From contig JAGOAL010000016.1 in NCBI GenBank assembly GCA_017983975.1, positions 1 to 39,054 of the forward strand: DNA of 39,054 nucleotides, in the 5' to 3' direction. The translations under genes were made by a program, and so were the position numbers. Shown here in pieces: positions 7,217 through 16,129 of this stretch. Source of the DNA: Flavobacterium sp. Its GTDB lineage: Bacteria; Bacteroidota; Bacteroidia; Flavobacteriales; Flavobacteriaceae. Numbering within the stretch: the first letter of the stretch is position 1; every line of letters starts with the position of its first letter. The notes beneath the pieces were generated by a model. It was not told the origin of the DNA, made no database searches, and saw only the letters and a list, made by a program, of their open reading frames with translations.

Positions 7217-7657
7217 TTATCGTTTATTTTTAAAAAAAGCCTTCATTAAATCGCCACATTCTTTTTCTAAAACGCCCGAAACGACTTGTGTTTTCGGATG
7301 TAATTGTGTTCCCATTTTTTGATACCCTCTATTTTCATCGGAAGCGCCAAAAACAATCTTTGAAATTTGAGACCAATACAAAGCTCCAGCACACATTTGG
7401 CATGGTTCTAACGTTACATATAAAGTACAATCTTTTAAATATTTTCCGCCAATGAAATTCGCAGCACTGGTTATGGCTTGCATTTCGGCATGAGCCGTAA
7501 CATCGTGTAGTAATTCGGTTAAATTATGCGTGCGAGCAATAACTTTATTATCAATCACAATAACTGCCCCTACAGGAATTTCGCCTTTTTCAAAAGCAAT
7601 TTCAGCTTCTTGATAGGCTTTTTTCATAAAAAATTCGTCAGTAAAAATATCGTTCAT
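7217..7657 (-). CDS. tadA: tRNA-specific adenosine deaminase TadA
   Basis: A 146-residue zinc deaminase. The zinc and proton-shuttle residues are His56 and Glu58 in 'TAHAEMQAI', and Cys86 and Cys89 in 'LEPCQMCAGAL', the exact TadA arrangement. TadA converts A34 to inosine in tRNA-Arg(ACG), which is needed to read CGN codons. The length is slightly short of E. coli TadA but usual for the Bacteroidetes. The 'PCQMCAGAL' form separates it from guanine and cytosine deaminases less clearly than from the dCMP deaminase also found in this window. It is divergent from dxs; the two start codons are only 42 bases apart. Confidence 0.93.
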   Translation of the reverse strand: MNDIFTDEFFMKKAYQEAEIAFEKGEIPVGAVIVIDNKVIARTHNLTELLHDVTAHAEMQAITSAANFIGGKYLKDCTLYVTLEPCQMCAGALYWSQISKIVFGASDENRGYQKMGTQLHPKTQVVSGVLEKECGDLMKAFFKNKR

Positions 7658-7662
7658 AAATA

Positions 7663-7670
7663 CAAAAATA
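7663..7670 (-). promoter_or_regulatory. Promoter -7 element for tadA
   Basis: TATTTTTG on the minus strand ends only 5 bases before the tadA ATG, so transcription would begin at or next to the start codon. No -33 TTG is seen. Confidence 0.5.
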
Positions 7671-7684
7671 CAATAACCAATTCT

Positions 7685-7692
7685 TACTTTTG
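7685..7692 (+). promoter_or_regulatory. Promoter -7 element for dxs
   Basis: TACTTTTG ends 7 bases before the dxs ATG at 7700, giving a predicted leader of a few bases at most. It supports the start at 7700 over any upstream codon. Confidence 0.55.
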
Positions 7693-7699
7693 TACAGAT

Positions 7700-9475
7700 A
7701 TGGAAAATTTGCTTTCAAAAATTTACAACCCTACCGATTTAAGGAAACTACCTGAAAATCAACTACCTCAATTAGCCAAAGAATTAAGAGACTTTATCAT
7801 AGATATCGTTTCTAAGAAAGAAGGGCATTTGGGGGCTAGTTTGGGCGTTGTAGAGTTAACCATTGCGTTGCATTATGTTTTCAATACACCCGAAGATTTA
7901 TTAGTTTGGGATGTGGGCCATCAAGCCTACGGGCATAAAATTTTAACCGAAAGACGTGCAATTTTTCATACCAATAGAGCATTAAACGGGATTTCGGGAT
8001 TTCCAAAGCGAAGCGAAAGCGTTTATGATACTTTTGGCGTCGGGCATTCTTCAACTTCGATTTCGGCGGCTTTAGGTATGGCATTAGCTTCTCAATTAAA
8101 AGGTGAAATTAACAAACAACATATTGCAGTAATTGGCGATGCTTCCATTGCAAGCGGAATGGCTTTTGAAGGCTTAAATCATGCTGGAGTTACTGATGCC
8201 AATTTGTTGGTAATTTTAAACGATAACGCTATTGGAATTGATCCAAGTATTGGTGCTTTAAAGAACTATTTGACCGCGGTAAAAGAAGGTAAAAATCCGA
8301 AACAAAACAACATCATCAAATCGTTGAATTTTGATTATTCGGGTCCGATTGACGGGCATGATTTACCCAAATTAATTTCGGAATTAGAACGTTTAAAACT
8401 GGTTAAAGGGCCAAAATTTTTACATGTAATCACCACCAAAGGGAAAGGATTACAATTAGCCGAAGAAGATCAAGTAAAATATCACGCACCGGGAAAATTT
8501 GATGCCGAAACAGGCAAAATTCATCCAAAAGACGAATCGCATTTACCCCCTAAATATCAAGATGTTTTCGGACATACATTAGTAGAATTAGCCAAACAAA
8601 ATGAAAAAATCATTGGAATTACTCCGGCTATGCCAACAGGAAGTTCGATGAAATATATGATGGATGCATATCCAAAACGTGCTTTTGATGTTGGAATTGC
8701 CGAACAACACGCTGTTACATTAGCCGCTGGAATGGCTACTCAAGGTATGGTTGTTTTTTGCAATATTTACTCTACTTTTTTACAACGCGCTTATGACCAA
8801 GTAATTCATGATGTAGCGTTGCAAAATTTACCTGTTATTTTTTGTTTGGATAGAGCTGGTTTAGTGGGTGAAGACGGCGCAACGCATCATGGCGTTTTTG
8901 ATATTGCTTATTTAAATTGCATTCCAAATTTGATTATTGCAGCTCCAAAAGATGAAATAGAATTACGTAATATTATGTTCACTGCTTCTGAAGGACTTAA
9001 TCACCCGATTGCGATACGCTATCCTAGAGGTAGAGGTGAAATTGTAAATTGGCAACAACCTTTTAAAAAAATCGAAATTGGAAATTCAGAATTACTAAAA
9101 AAAGGAACAAAAATTGCCATTTTATCCACAGGAACTATTGGAACAAATGTAACGAAAGCATTAGCTTCAGTAGAAAATGAAGCACTTTTTTCTCATCATC
9201 ATTTTCCTTTTATTAAACCTTTAGACGAAGTCGCTATCAATGACATTATAGAATCACATGAAGTGCTGATAACTATTGAGGACGGCGCAATTAAAGGCGG
9301 TTTTGGCGCCCAAATAAATTCTATTATTGCCACAAGAAATTATACTATTTCAATATTAAATTTAGGGATTCCTGATGCTTTTATCGAACATGGAACGGTT
9401 TTTGAGCAACAACATTTTTGCAAAATTGACGTTCAAAGTTTAATACATTTATTTAACACTATTTCACATGATTAA
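7700..9475 (+). CDS. dxs: 1-deoxy-D-xylulose-5-phosphate synthase
   Basis: A 591-residue thiamine-diphosphate enzyme that condenses pyruvate and glyceraldehyde 3-phosphate, the first step of the MEP isoprenoid pathway. Key parts: His43 in 'KEGHLGASLGVVEL', His74 in 'WDVGHQAYGHK', the ThDP/Mg motif from 'IGDASIASGMAFEGLNHAG' (146-) to 'LNDN' (173-176), and the transketolase Pyr domain with 'DVGIAEQHAVTLAAGMA'. The motif begins GDA and not the usual GDG, as I recall in other flavobacterial Dxs. It is somewhat shorter than E. coli Dxs (620). The frame stays open upstream to an ATG at 7526, but that extension runs antisense through tadA, has no similarity to Dxs, and lies before the promoter. The 3' end overlaps the DUF3078 gene by 8 bases. 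Confidence 0.95.
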   Translation: MENLLSKIYNPTDLRKLPENQLPQLAKELRDFIIDIVSKKEGHLGASLGVVELTIALHYVFNTPEDLLVWDVGHQAYGHKILTERRAIFHTNRALNGISGFPKRSESVYDTFGVGHSSTSISAALGMALASQLKGEINKQHIAVIGDASIASGMAFEGLNHAGVTDANLLVILNDNAIGIDPSIGALKNYLTAVKEGKNPKQNNIIKSLNFDYSGPIDGHDLPKLISELERLKLVKGPKFLHVITTKGKGLQLAEEDQVKYHAPGKFDAETGKIHPKDESHLPPKYQDVFGHTLVELAKQNEKIIGITPAMPTGSSMKYMMDAYPKRAFDVGIAEQHAVTLAAGMATQGMVVFCNIYSTFLQRAYDQVIHDVALQNLPVIFCLDRAGLVGEDGATHHGVFDIAYLNCIPNLIIAAPKDEIELRNIMFTASEGLNHPIAIRYPRGRGEIVNWQQPFKKIEIGNSELLKKGTKIAILSTGTIGTNVTKALASVENEALFSHHHFPFIKPLDEVAINDIIESHEVLITIEDGAIKGGFGAQINSIIATRNYTISILNLGIPDAFIEHGTVFEQQHFCKIDVQSLIHLFNTISHD

Positions 9476-10412
9476 AAAGATTTGCCTCACTTTTTTATTG
9501 TTTTTTACCCTACAAAACAATGTTGCTCAAATAACTAAAACCGAAGTTAAAGATAGTACTTCAAAATGGAGTAAAGTAAACAAAGTAGGTTTAGATATCT
9601 CCCAAATTTCATTTGTAAACTGGAATGCAGGAGGTAATAATTCGGTTTCTGGACTTTTAAGAGGTCATTTTATTAGAGCTTATGTTAACGGAAATTTTCA
9701 TTGGAAAAATGAATTAATAACCCGCTATGGTATTAACAAACAAGAAGGACAAGAAGTTAGAAAAACAGATGATCAATTACAACTGAATTCTACTTTTGGC
9801 TACCGAAAAGATACTATTTCAAATTGGTATTATGCTGGGAAATTTAATTTTAATACCCAATTTGCAAATGGTTATGCGTATCCAAATACCGATTTAGCGA
9901 TTTCTAGACCATTTGCACCTGCTTATGTTTTCTTGGGAATTGGTGCAGAATATTCTCGCAAAGATTTGAATTTAAACTTGTATTTATCACCATTAACCAA
10001 CAAAACAACTCTTGTGTTTGATCAACGATTAGCTAATCAAGGAGCATTTGGAGTTGACAAAGCGATTTATGATAGCAATGGAGATTTAGTTAAAGAAGGT
10101 AAAAACACTAGAACAGAAGTAGGTATTTTGATTACCAATCAATGGAAAAAAGAGATTTGGACAAATATAACTTTAGAACATCGAATGAGTCTTTACACTG
10201 ATTATATCAATAAATTTGGAAACATTGATCTAGACTGGCAATTACAATTAGCAATGGTTGTAAATCAATATGTAAAAGCGAATATTGGCACTCATGTTAT
10301 TTATGACGATGATATTAAATTCAAAGAAGAAATTGCAGGCGTTCAAGTTACTAAAGGGCCTCGTGTTCAATTAAAACAAATATTAGGAATAGGAATTGAA
10401 TATAATTTTTAA
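9468..10412 (+). CDS. DUF3078 family outer-membrane protein
   Basis: A 314-residue exported protein with a signal peptide (about residues 1-21, ending 'NNVAQ'). The rest is made of alternating amphipathic strands rich in Tyr, Asn and Trp, such as 'SFVNWNAGGNNSVSGLLRGH' and the final 'RVQLKQILGIGIEYNF' with a C-terminal Phe, as in outer-membrane beta-barrels. DUF3078 proteins are typical of Bacteroidetes and have no assigned function. Its ATG overlaps the end of dxs by 8 bases, implying translational coupling and co-transcription, although a functional link to isoprenoid synthesis is not evident. A strong terminator follows. Confidence 0.88.
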   Translation: MIKKICLTFLLFFTLQNNVAQITKTEVKDSTSKWSKVNKVGLDISQISFVNWNAGGNNSVSGLLRGHFIRAYVNGNFHWKNELITRYGINKQEGQEVRKTDDQLQLNSTFGYRKDTISNWYYAGKFNFNTQFANGYAYPNTDLAISRPFAPAYVFLGIGAEYSRKDLNLNLYLSPLTNKTTLVFDQRLANQGAFGVDKAIYDSNGDLVKEGKNTRTEVGILITNQWKKEIWTNITLEHRMSLYTDYINKFGNIDLDWQLQLAMVVNQYVKANIGTHVIYDDDIKFKEEIAGVQVTKGPRVQLKQILGIGIEYNF

Positions 10413-10445
10413 TAAAAAAAGCCGCTGATTAGCGGCTTTTTTTAT
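10413..10445. terminator. Bidirectional terminator between DUF3078 and T9SS protein genes
   Basis: 'gccgct' (10421-10426) and 'agcggc' (10431-10436) with a GATT loop, flanked by A7 and T7 runs; it can serve both convergent genes. Confidence 0.92.
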
Positions 10446-10460
10446 TAAAAATTATATTCA

Positions 10461-13400
10461 TTATTGAAGAATTATTTTTTCTGAATAAGAAAGTTCATCA
10501 CCTTTTACATTCAAGATATAAACCCCTTTTTGGAATCCTTGAAGATTAATAGTATTTGCTTTCATATAGTCACCTGCATTTGAAAATACTTTTCTTCCAT
10601 TAATATCATATACTTCAACAGTAATGTTTCCAGCATAATTATCAATAGATACATTTACTATGCCATTAGAAGGATTTGGATAAACTTTTATTCCTTTATT
10701 TAGTACATTATCATTTGTTGATAATGAAGGTTGCGTGAATTGGCCTGAAAAAATACCTCTACCATAAGTAGCAGCAAAAACTGTATTATCATTTCTTACA
10801 TCTAAATCCACAACTTTCACATTGCTCATACCATTATAAGACGGATTCCAAGTTGGTGATGAAGCATTAAAATTATTAGTATACCACACTCCAAGTTCAG
10901 TTCCAATAATAACTTCATTAGCATTTAATGGATTTCTTAAGATACATTTTACAGGTAGATCTGGTAAATTGCCTTCTTTATTTTGCCAAGTAACTCCCGC
11001 ATCAGAACTGTACCAAACACTTACTACATTATAATTGTGCATTGTTACAAAAATTTCACTTTCAGATGCGCCAAATTCTACATCTGAAATACTTCCTACA
11101 AAACTTGGCCCAGTTATATCAGCCCAAGTAGATGCAGGAGTTGTATTTGTTGAAGGATTTTCAACTATCACACTTAATAATTTACCTAATCTGGTGCCAA
11201 CTAACAATTTAGATGTTGCTGTTGTATATTTTGACACAGAAATAGCAGTTGGAGACGATGTTAATAATGCATTACTGAGTAATTTTTTTTGAATAGTCCC
11301 AGCTTTTATATTCTTATATCTTCTAATTTGATATGCTGGCGTAGAATTTGAATAGTCAGAATACAGAATATCTAAATTAGAATCTAGTGCCATGGGTGCT
11401 ATAAATGCTCCATTGTTTAGACTTTCATTGTTAATGTTTCTACGATCTCCAGTAATTGTGGTGTAATTTATGTTATTATTATAGACGTAATTTGAAATAT
11501 AATAATTATCAGCACCTTGGTCAAACATAGTAAAAGCACCGTCTCCCCCTTGAGTTTCATCACTGGAATTAATTCCTGGAGATGCGTTCTCAAAATACTG
11601 AGTGCCATTATCTTGAGCACCTGCAGCAAAATAATCATTCCCTGTTAAACCACTTACTAAACTTGTTGGCGCAACACCAACACTATAAAACTGAGTAACA
11701 TTTAATCCATTGTTTCTTGCCTCGGTTAAAGAACCTCCATTATTTGAATAATAAACACCCCCATCATTTCCAAAAATCATCCTTGTTGATGAACCAGGAG
11801 CAAAAGCCATTCCGTGTTGATCGGCATGAACTTCCTGAAAACCAAAACTACCATACCAATGACTAAATTGATTCCAAGAAGCTCCACCATCAGTTGATTT
11901 GAATAAATCAATACCACCGGTATACACTATTTGATCATTATTAGGGTCCACTTCTAGCATTAAATCATAAAAAGCCTGGCCTCTTGTAAAATCTGGTCCT
12001 ACACCAGAATCTGCATCTGCAGGAAGAACTAATGTTGCTGTTGTTGTAAATCCATTTGTAGTTTTATATAACCCAACTGCTGCTGCTGTTGAAAGTTCTG
12101 CTAAAACGTATACTTTGTTAGCGGTTGTACTTGAAACTGCAATTTGAGTTCTATCGCCACTTGCAACCGTATATGCTAAAGTAAAATTAGTTCCATCTGT
12201 AGATGAGAAAATTTTTCCACCACCGTCTCCATATACTACACTATTTGTTGTAGAAACCCATATTTTATTATCGGCAGCAATTGCAATATCATTTGGACAA
12301 TGTCTATTCCCATTTGCTGTTAATGGTAATGATACTTCTGTCCATGAAGATCCACCATTTACCGATTTAAATAATCCATAACCTGGCCCACCTAAGTAAG
12401 TTGTAGCATTTGCAGCTCCATAAAAAGAATCCCCAGCGGCTACATAAATTTCAGGTACTCCACCATTATTACGTACTTTAATATCATTAATATGCTGCTT
12501 ACCCGGAACTAAATTACCTGTAAAAGCTCCAGGAACAACCGGATTTAAAGTTCCGCTTACTGTTCCTGCTGTTACTGCAGCTTCAATAGTATTACCATCT
12601 AGCTCAGAAATCATAATTGAAGGTATTGTTATTGTAGCTCCAACACCAGTTCCATCATCTCCTAAACCAGTTATAGGCCGATTATCATTCATGATTATAA
12701 CACCAATAGCTCCAGCATCCTGAGCAGCTTTTACTTTAAAAACAAACGTACATGTTCCTCTTCTTATTAAAGCAATATTTCCACTCAATGCTGATGCATT
12801 GGTAATTGTTTCACACCCATCACTTGTTGGCGCTGTATCATCAATAACTAAAACAATATTTGCAGTAATTGGAGTTGAAACTGGGCTTCCAAAAGCAGTT
12901 GTTGGAATACATTCATAATTCCCAGCAACACCTGCCGGGCTGTTTATTGTTAAATTTGCTGCTGTTTGAAACGTGGTTGGCCCTGTAATTCCACCAAAAA
13001 TTTTAGTCCAAGTGGTCCCACCATTTGTAGATTTCCACACACCATCTCCATTTACATCTCCTCCAACATAAGATTCACCTGTACCTACATAAAAAACATT
13101 GCTATTAGTTGGATCCACTGTAATTACAGAAACCGCTAAATTTTCAGGAATATTAACTCTTGCCCATGTTGAAGTAGCGCTTGTAATATCGGTGTTTTTC
13201 CATAAACCACCACTAACTCCTCCTGCAAAAACAGTTTTAAAAGTTGGATCATTTGGATCAAACATAACTGCTCTTACGCGACCTCCTACATTATTTGGTC
13301 CTCTTTCAACCCAATTGTTATCCGTTCCATCACCAGGAGTTCTTCCAGAAGCTAAAGCTAGTTTTCTTTTAGCAATTAATTCATTTCTAATAAGATCAAG

Positions 13401-13814
13401 ATTTTCTGGATTAGGTCTTCCTGTTTCAGGATTCATAGATAATTCCCACTCTTGTTCGTAGAACTTATTTGGTGGAATTCCCATTGCTTTTCGCTCCTTC
13501 TTATTTAAAGCCATTACCTTTTTAAAAGGTGAGTTGTTTAAAAAAGTTTCATGTTTTTTTCTGATTAAATCAATCTTAGTAAGTTCATTATTAGTAGCTA
13601 CAACAATAGCAGTAGTTTTTTTTGATTTTTCAGACAAAACTGATTTGCTTGAAGTTGTTAGCTTCACATTATGATCAATTTGACTTGTTGATTTTACTTG
13701 GGTTACAACTGTTTTTTGAATGTCAGAAACAGCACTTTTTTCAGACTGTTTATCAGTACAACTTATTCCAAGAAGCACCACTGAACTTAAGATTAATAGT
13801 AATTGTTTTTTCAT
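10461..13814 (-). CDS. T9SS type A sorted beta-propeller protein with PA domain
   Basis: An 1117-residue secreted protein. The N-terminus is a signal peptide ending 'LLGISC' (Cys19), possibly a lipobox. A charged linker to about residue 165 is followed by 'VERGPNNVGGRVRAV', the start of a sortilin/BNR-like propeller whose repeats carry 'GVWKSTNGGTTWTKI', 'GLFKSVNGGSSWTEV' and 'DLFKSTDGGASWNQF'. A protease-associated (PA) domain interrupts it at about 285-430 ('IALIRRGTCTFVFKVKAAQD'). The last 80 residues ('IKVYPNPSNGIVNVSIDNY' to 'YSEKIILQ') are a type A C-terminal sorting domain for export by T9SS. No peptidase active site is visible. Such proteins are thought to act at the cell surface in polymer or protein binding; the substrate is unknown. 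Confidence 0.9.
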   Translation of the reverse strand: MKKQLLLILSSVVLLGISCTDKQSEKSAVSDIQKTVVTQVKSTSQIDHNVKLTTSSKSVLSEKSKKTTAIVVATNNELTKIDLIRKKHETFLNNSPFKKVMALNKKERKAMGIPPNKFYEQEWELSMNPETGRPNPENLDLIRNELIAKRKLALASGRTPGDGTDNNWVERGPNNVGGRVRAVMFDPNDPTFKTVFAGGVSGGLWKNTDITSATSTWARVNIPENLAVSVITVDPTNSNVFYVGTGESYVGGDVNGDGVWKSTNGGTTWTKIFGGITGPTTFQTAANLTINSPAGVAGNYECIPTTAFGSPVSTPITANIVLVIDDTAPTSDGCETITNASALSGNIALIRRGTCTFVFKVKAAQDAGAIGVIIMNDNRPITGLGDDGTGVGATITIPSIMISELDGNTIEAAVTAGTVSGTLNPVVPGAFTGNLVPGKQHINDIKVRNNGGVPEIYVAAGDSFYGAANATTYLGGPGYGLFKSVNGGSSWTEVSLPLTANGNRHCPNDIAIAADNKIWVSTTNSVVYGDGGGKIFSSTDGTNFTLAYTVASGDRTQIAVSSTTANKVYVLAELSTAAAVGLYKTTNGFTTTATLVLPADADSGVGPDFTRGQAFYDLMLEVDPNNDQIVYTGGIDLFKSTDGGASWNQFSHWYGSFGFQEVHADQHGMAFAPGSSTRMIFGNDGGVYYSNNGGSLTEARNNGLNVTQFYSVGVAPTSLVSGLTGNDYFAAGAQDNGTQYFENASPGINSSDETQGGDGAFTMFDQGADNYYISNYVYNNNINYTTITGDRRNINNESLNNGAFIAPMALDSNLDILYSDYSNSTPAYQIRRYKNIKAGTIQKKLLSNALLTSSPTAISVSKYTTATSKLLVGTRLGKLLSVIVENPSTNTTPASTWADITGPSFVGSISDVEFGASESEIFVTMHNYNVVSVWYSSDAGVTWQNKEGNLPDLPVKCILRNPLNANEVIIGTELGVWYTNNFNASSPTWNPSYNGMSNVKVVDLDVRNDNTVFAATYGRGIFSGQFTQPSLSTNDNVLNKGIKVYPNPSNGIVNVSIDNYAGNITVEVYDINGRKVFSNAGDYMKANTINLQGFQKGVYILNVKGDELSYSEKIILQ

Positions 13815-13847
13815 GATTAATTTAGGGTTTTATGGATTTAATTCTCA

Positions 13848-13855
13848 CAAAATTA
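13848..13855 (-). promoter_or_regulatory. Promoter -7 element for the T9SS protein gene
   Basis: TAATTTTG on the minus strand, 33 bases before the ATG at 13814. Confidence 0.5.
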
Positions 13856-13901
13856 GCATTTTAATGCAATTTTCAAAATATTATTTTATAATTAATAAAC
13901 T

Positions 13902-15248
13902 TTAACTTTTGTTTGCTTGAATGGTTTTATATAATTCAACGGCTTTTCCGTCGGTTAAAAGTGAAATAAAATGACACACATGCATCAATCTATCGTACAA
14001 ATTTTCTTTTTGAAATTGAAATCGTTCCGGTAATAATTTTAATACTAATTCATCATAATTCGAAGCCGTTCCGTTTTCTTTTTTATTGGTTGCGGTACAA
14101 AAACAATCTAAAAGCGTATTGATTACCTTGTAACCCATTACTTCCTTTTGAATTACTTCTCTACTTTGATAAACGTTTTTAATACTTATTTGGATAATAT
14201 CATTCATTTGCGCTTTGTATTGGCTTTTATCCATTAAAGCGTATGGAAATTCGCCAGCTAAAATCGATTTTTCGTTATCCATAAAAACAGCAACTGCATC
14301 ATTTATAAGACTTCCAATGGCTAAAGCTCTCAAGTAACTGATTCGATCTTCTTTTGTTGTTAATTCGTTATATTTTTTAGTATCAATGCCGTTTTTAACC
14401 AATTTAATTAAGTATTCTAACGCGTATTCTTCTGAAATTAATCCTAAATTAATACCGTCTTCAAAATCGATAATAGTATAGCAAATATCATCGGCAGCTT
14501 CTACTAAATAAGCCAGTGGATGGCGTTCAAATCCAATATCATTTCCCGATTTATTAGCAATTAACCCTAATTCAGTAGCAACTTCAACAAAAAATGCGCT
14601 ATCCGATTGAAAAAAACCATACTTTTTATCGCAAATTTTAGATGTTGGTTTTTTGGGTAAACTTTCTTTAGGATATTTCATAAAAGCGCCTAGGGTTGCA
14701 TAAGAAATACGCAAACCACCTTCAATTCCTTCTCTTGTAGAGGTTAAAACCGAAAATCCGTTAGCATTACCTTCAAAATCTATTAAATCTTGCCATTGCT
14801 TTTCGGTCAAATGCTCTTTATATTGTAATCCGTTGCCCGTTTTAAAATATTCTCCTATTGCTTTTTCACCTGAATGACCAAAAGGTGGGTTTCCAATATC
14901 GTGTGATAAGGCTGCTGCTGCTACAATTGCCCCAAAATCGTTTGCTTGATAGCCATGAATTTCTTGCAAATGCGGATACTTTGCAATAATTTGCTTTCCA
15001 ACCAATCGTCCCAATGAACGACCCACTACCGAAACTTCCAAACTATGTGTAAGACGGTTGTGCACGAAATCGGTTTTTGAAAGTGGAATTACTTGGGTCT
15101 TATCTTGTAAACTTCTAAATGCCGAAGAAAAAATAATTCTATCATAATCGACTTCAAAGCCTAAACGAGTATCATCTTGCTCTTTTCGTAATCGTTTACT
15201 GGTGTCGCCTTGTCTTTTCAAAGACAACAATTGTTCCCATTGCATCAT
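13902..15248 (-). CDS. dgt: dGTPase / dNTP triphosphohydrolase
   Basis: A 448-residue HD-superfamily enzyme that hydrolyses dNTPs to deoxynucleosides and triphosphate. The N-terminal segment 'DYDRIIFSSAFRSLQDKTQV' is typical of Dgt. Metal ligands are His68 in 'VHNRLTHSLEVSVVG', the His116-Asp117 pair in 'AAALSHDIGNPPFGHSGEKA', and a later Asp in 'LVEAADDICYTIIDFEDG'. The length fits the deoxyguanosinetriphosphate triphosphohydrolase-like group and not the longer E. coli enzyme. It is last in a minus-strand unit with a 74-residue protein and an RDD membrane protein, just downstream of nrdBA, so dNTP synthesis and destruction are encoded side by side. Confidence 0.94.
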   Translation of the reverse strand: MMQWEQLLSLKRQGDTSKRLRKEQDDTRLGFEVDYDRIIFSSAFRSLQDKTQVIPLSKTDFVHNRLTHSLEVSVVGRSLGRLVGKQIIAKYPHLQEIHGYQANDFGAIVAAAALSHDIGNPPFGHSGEKAIGEYFKTGNGLQYKEHLTEKQWQDLIDFEGNANGFSVLTSTREGIEGGLRISYATLGAFMKYPKESLPKKPTSKICDKKYGFFQSDSAFFVEVATELGLIANKSGNDIGFERHPLAYLVEAADDICYTIIDFEDGINLGLISEEYALEYLIKLVKNGIDTKKYNELTTKEDRISYLRALAIGSLINDAVAVFMDNEKSILAGEFPYALMDKSQYKAQMNDIIQISIKNVYQSREVIQKEVMGYKVINTLLDCFCTATNKKENGTASNYDELVLKLLPERFQFQKENLYDRLMHVCHFISLLTDGKAVELYKTIQANKS

Positions 15249-15290
15249 AAGATTTTTGATTGTGTTGAAGAATAAATATAAATGAAGACT

Positions 15291-15794
15291 TTAAATATCT
15301 GAATTCCCAATTTCATCTAAAGCATAAAACTGATCTTTCTTTATTTGTAATAATTTTTCATTTACAACATAAGTGTTTGAAATAGAATCATGCCATCCTC
15401 TTGTATTTCCTCCTAAAAAAGAAAAGTGATTAAAAGGAATTAATCGACAAAAAGACCTTTTTATAATGATTCCACTGGCTGGTTTTTCACCATTAATATC
15501 TACAACGATAGTTTTTGTAATTAATTTACCGATAGTTCTAGAAAATAACGATTCGGTTATTGAATAGTATAAAACCATTATAATTGCTCCAAAAAGATAT
15601 TCTTCAATTCTATCTATTGAATCTGCCCACTCTGAAAAACCATCTATACCTATAAGTCCTAATATAATTCCAGCAATTATTGATAAAGCAAAAATTAAAG
15701 CATATTGAAAAATTAAATCAATAAAATAATTGCCTAAGCGTTGTCCTTGACTTGCCAGTAAATCGTTTGTAATTGTAAATTTTTTTTGCTGCAT
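15291..15794 (-). CDS. RDD family membrane protein
   Basis: A 167-residue protein with the RDD signature: 'QGQRLGNYFIDLIFQYALIF' opens the first membrane segment with the conserved Arg and Asp, and 'ESLFSRTIGKLITKTIVVD' follows the second. There are two or three hydrophobic segments (about 26-50, 66-84 and possibly 107-118). RDD proteins are small inner-membrane proteins of uncertain function, some associated with ion transport. It sits 3 bases after the 74-residue gene and 43 bases before dgt, in one likely operon. Confidence 0.88.
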   Translation of the reverse strand: MQQKKFTITNDLLASQGQRLGNYFIDLIFQYALIFALSIIAGIILGLIGIDGFSEWADSIDRIEEYLFGAIIMVLYYSITESLFSRTIGKLITKTIVVDINGEKPASGIIIKRSFCRLIPFNHFSFLGGNTRGWHDSISNTYVVNEKLLQIKKDQFYALDEIGNSDI

Positions 15795-15797
15795 AAT

Positions 15798-16022
15798 TTA
15801 TTCTTTTTCGTTAGCTAAGAAAAAATGTCTTGATTTTTTTGGATATTGATTATAGCTTTTATCACTCGGATTTACAATTACCGATTTGATATTCACCTCA
15901 TCGCCTACTTTGAAATTTTTTTCGGTGTACTGATAATCCAATAAATATTCGCCACAAAAATAATTTCCATCGGCATCTTTTTCTATAATTCCTGTATAAA
16001 CTCCTTTTTTATCTTTTGACAT
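15798..16022 (-). CDS. Conserved small protein (74 residues), function unknown
   Basis: Starts at 'MSKDKKGVYTGIIEKDADGN' and is predicted to be soluble. It contains a compact beta-rich pattern, 'YFCGEYLLDYQYTEKNFKVG' followed by 'DEVNIKSVIVNPSDKSYN', suggesting a small barrel or OB-like fold; I do not recognise a named family. The frame continues upstream to an ATG at 16142, but that part would run through the nrdA terminator and the promoter, so the start at 16022 is preferred. It is 3 bases from the RDD gene and heads the unit that ends with dgt. Confidence 0.7.
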   Translation of the reverse strand: MSKDKKGVYTGIIEKDADGNYFCGEYLLDYQYTEKNFKVGDEVNIKSVIVNPSDKSYNQYPKKSRHFFLANEKE

Positions 16023-16039
16023 ACTACTTTTATTTTTTT

Positions 16040-16047
16040 CAAATATA
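16040..16047 (-). promoter_or_regulatory. Promoter -7 element for the 74-residue/RDD/dgt unit
   Basis: TATATTTG on the minus strand, 17 bases before the ATG at 16022, with a candidate -33 TTG at 16072-16074. It lies just past the nrdA terminator. Confidence 0.6.
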
Positions 16048-16067
16048 CGAATTGGATTGTAATTATT

Positions 16068-16100
16068 TAAACAAAAACAGCCATCGAGTGATGGCTGCTT
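16068..16100 (-). terminator. Terminator of nrdBA
   Basis: 'cagccatc' (16078-16085) pairs with 'gatggctg' (16090-16097) around a 4-base loop; on the minus strand it is followed by TTTTTGTTT. It is 30 bases after the nrdA stop. Confidence 0.88.
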
Positions 16101-16129
16101 TCTATTTACTTTATTCATTTTTTTAAAAA

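Noticed and set aside
7526-7699. In-frame N-terminal extension of dxs
   Set aside because: It runs antisense through tadA, has no similarity to Dxs and precedes the promoter; the family N-terminus starts at 7700.
13099-13461. 120-codon frame antisense to the T9SS gene
   Set aside because: It is the mirror frame of a strongly supported 1117-codon gene.
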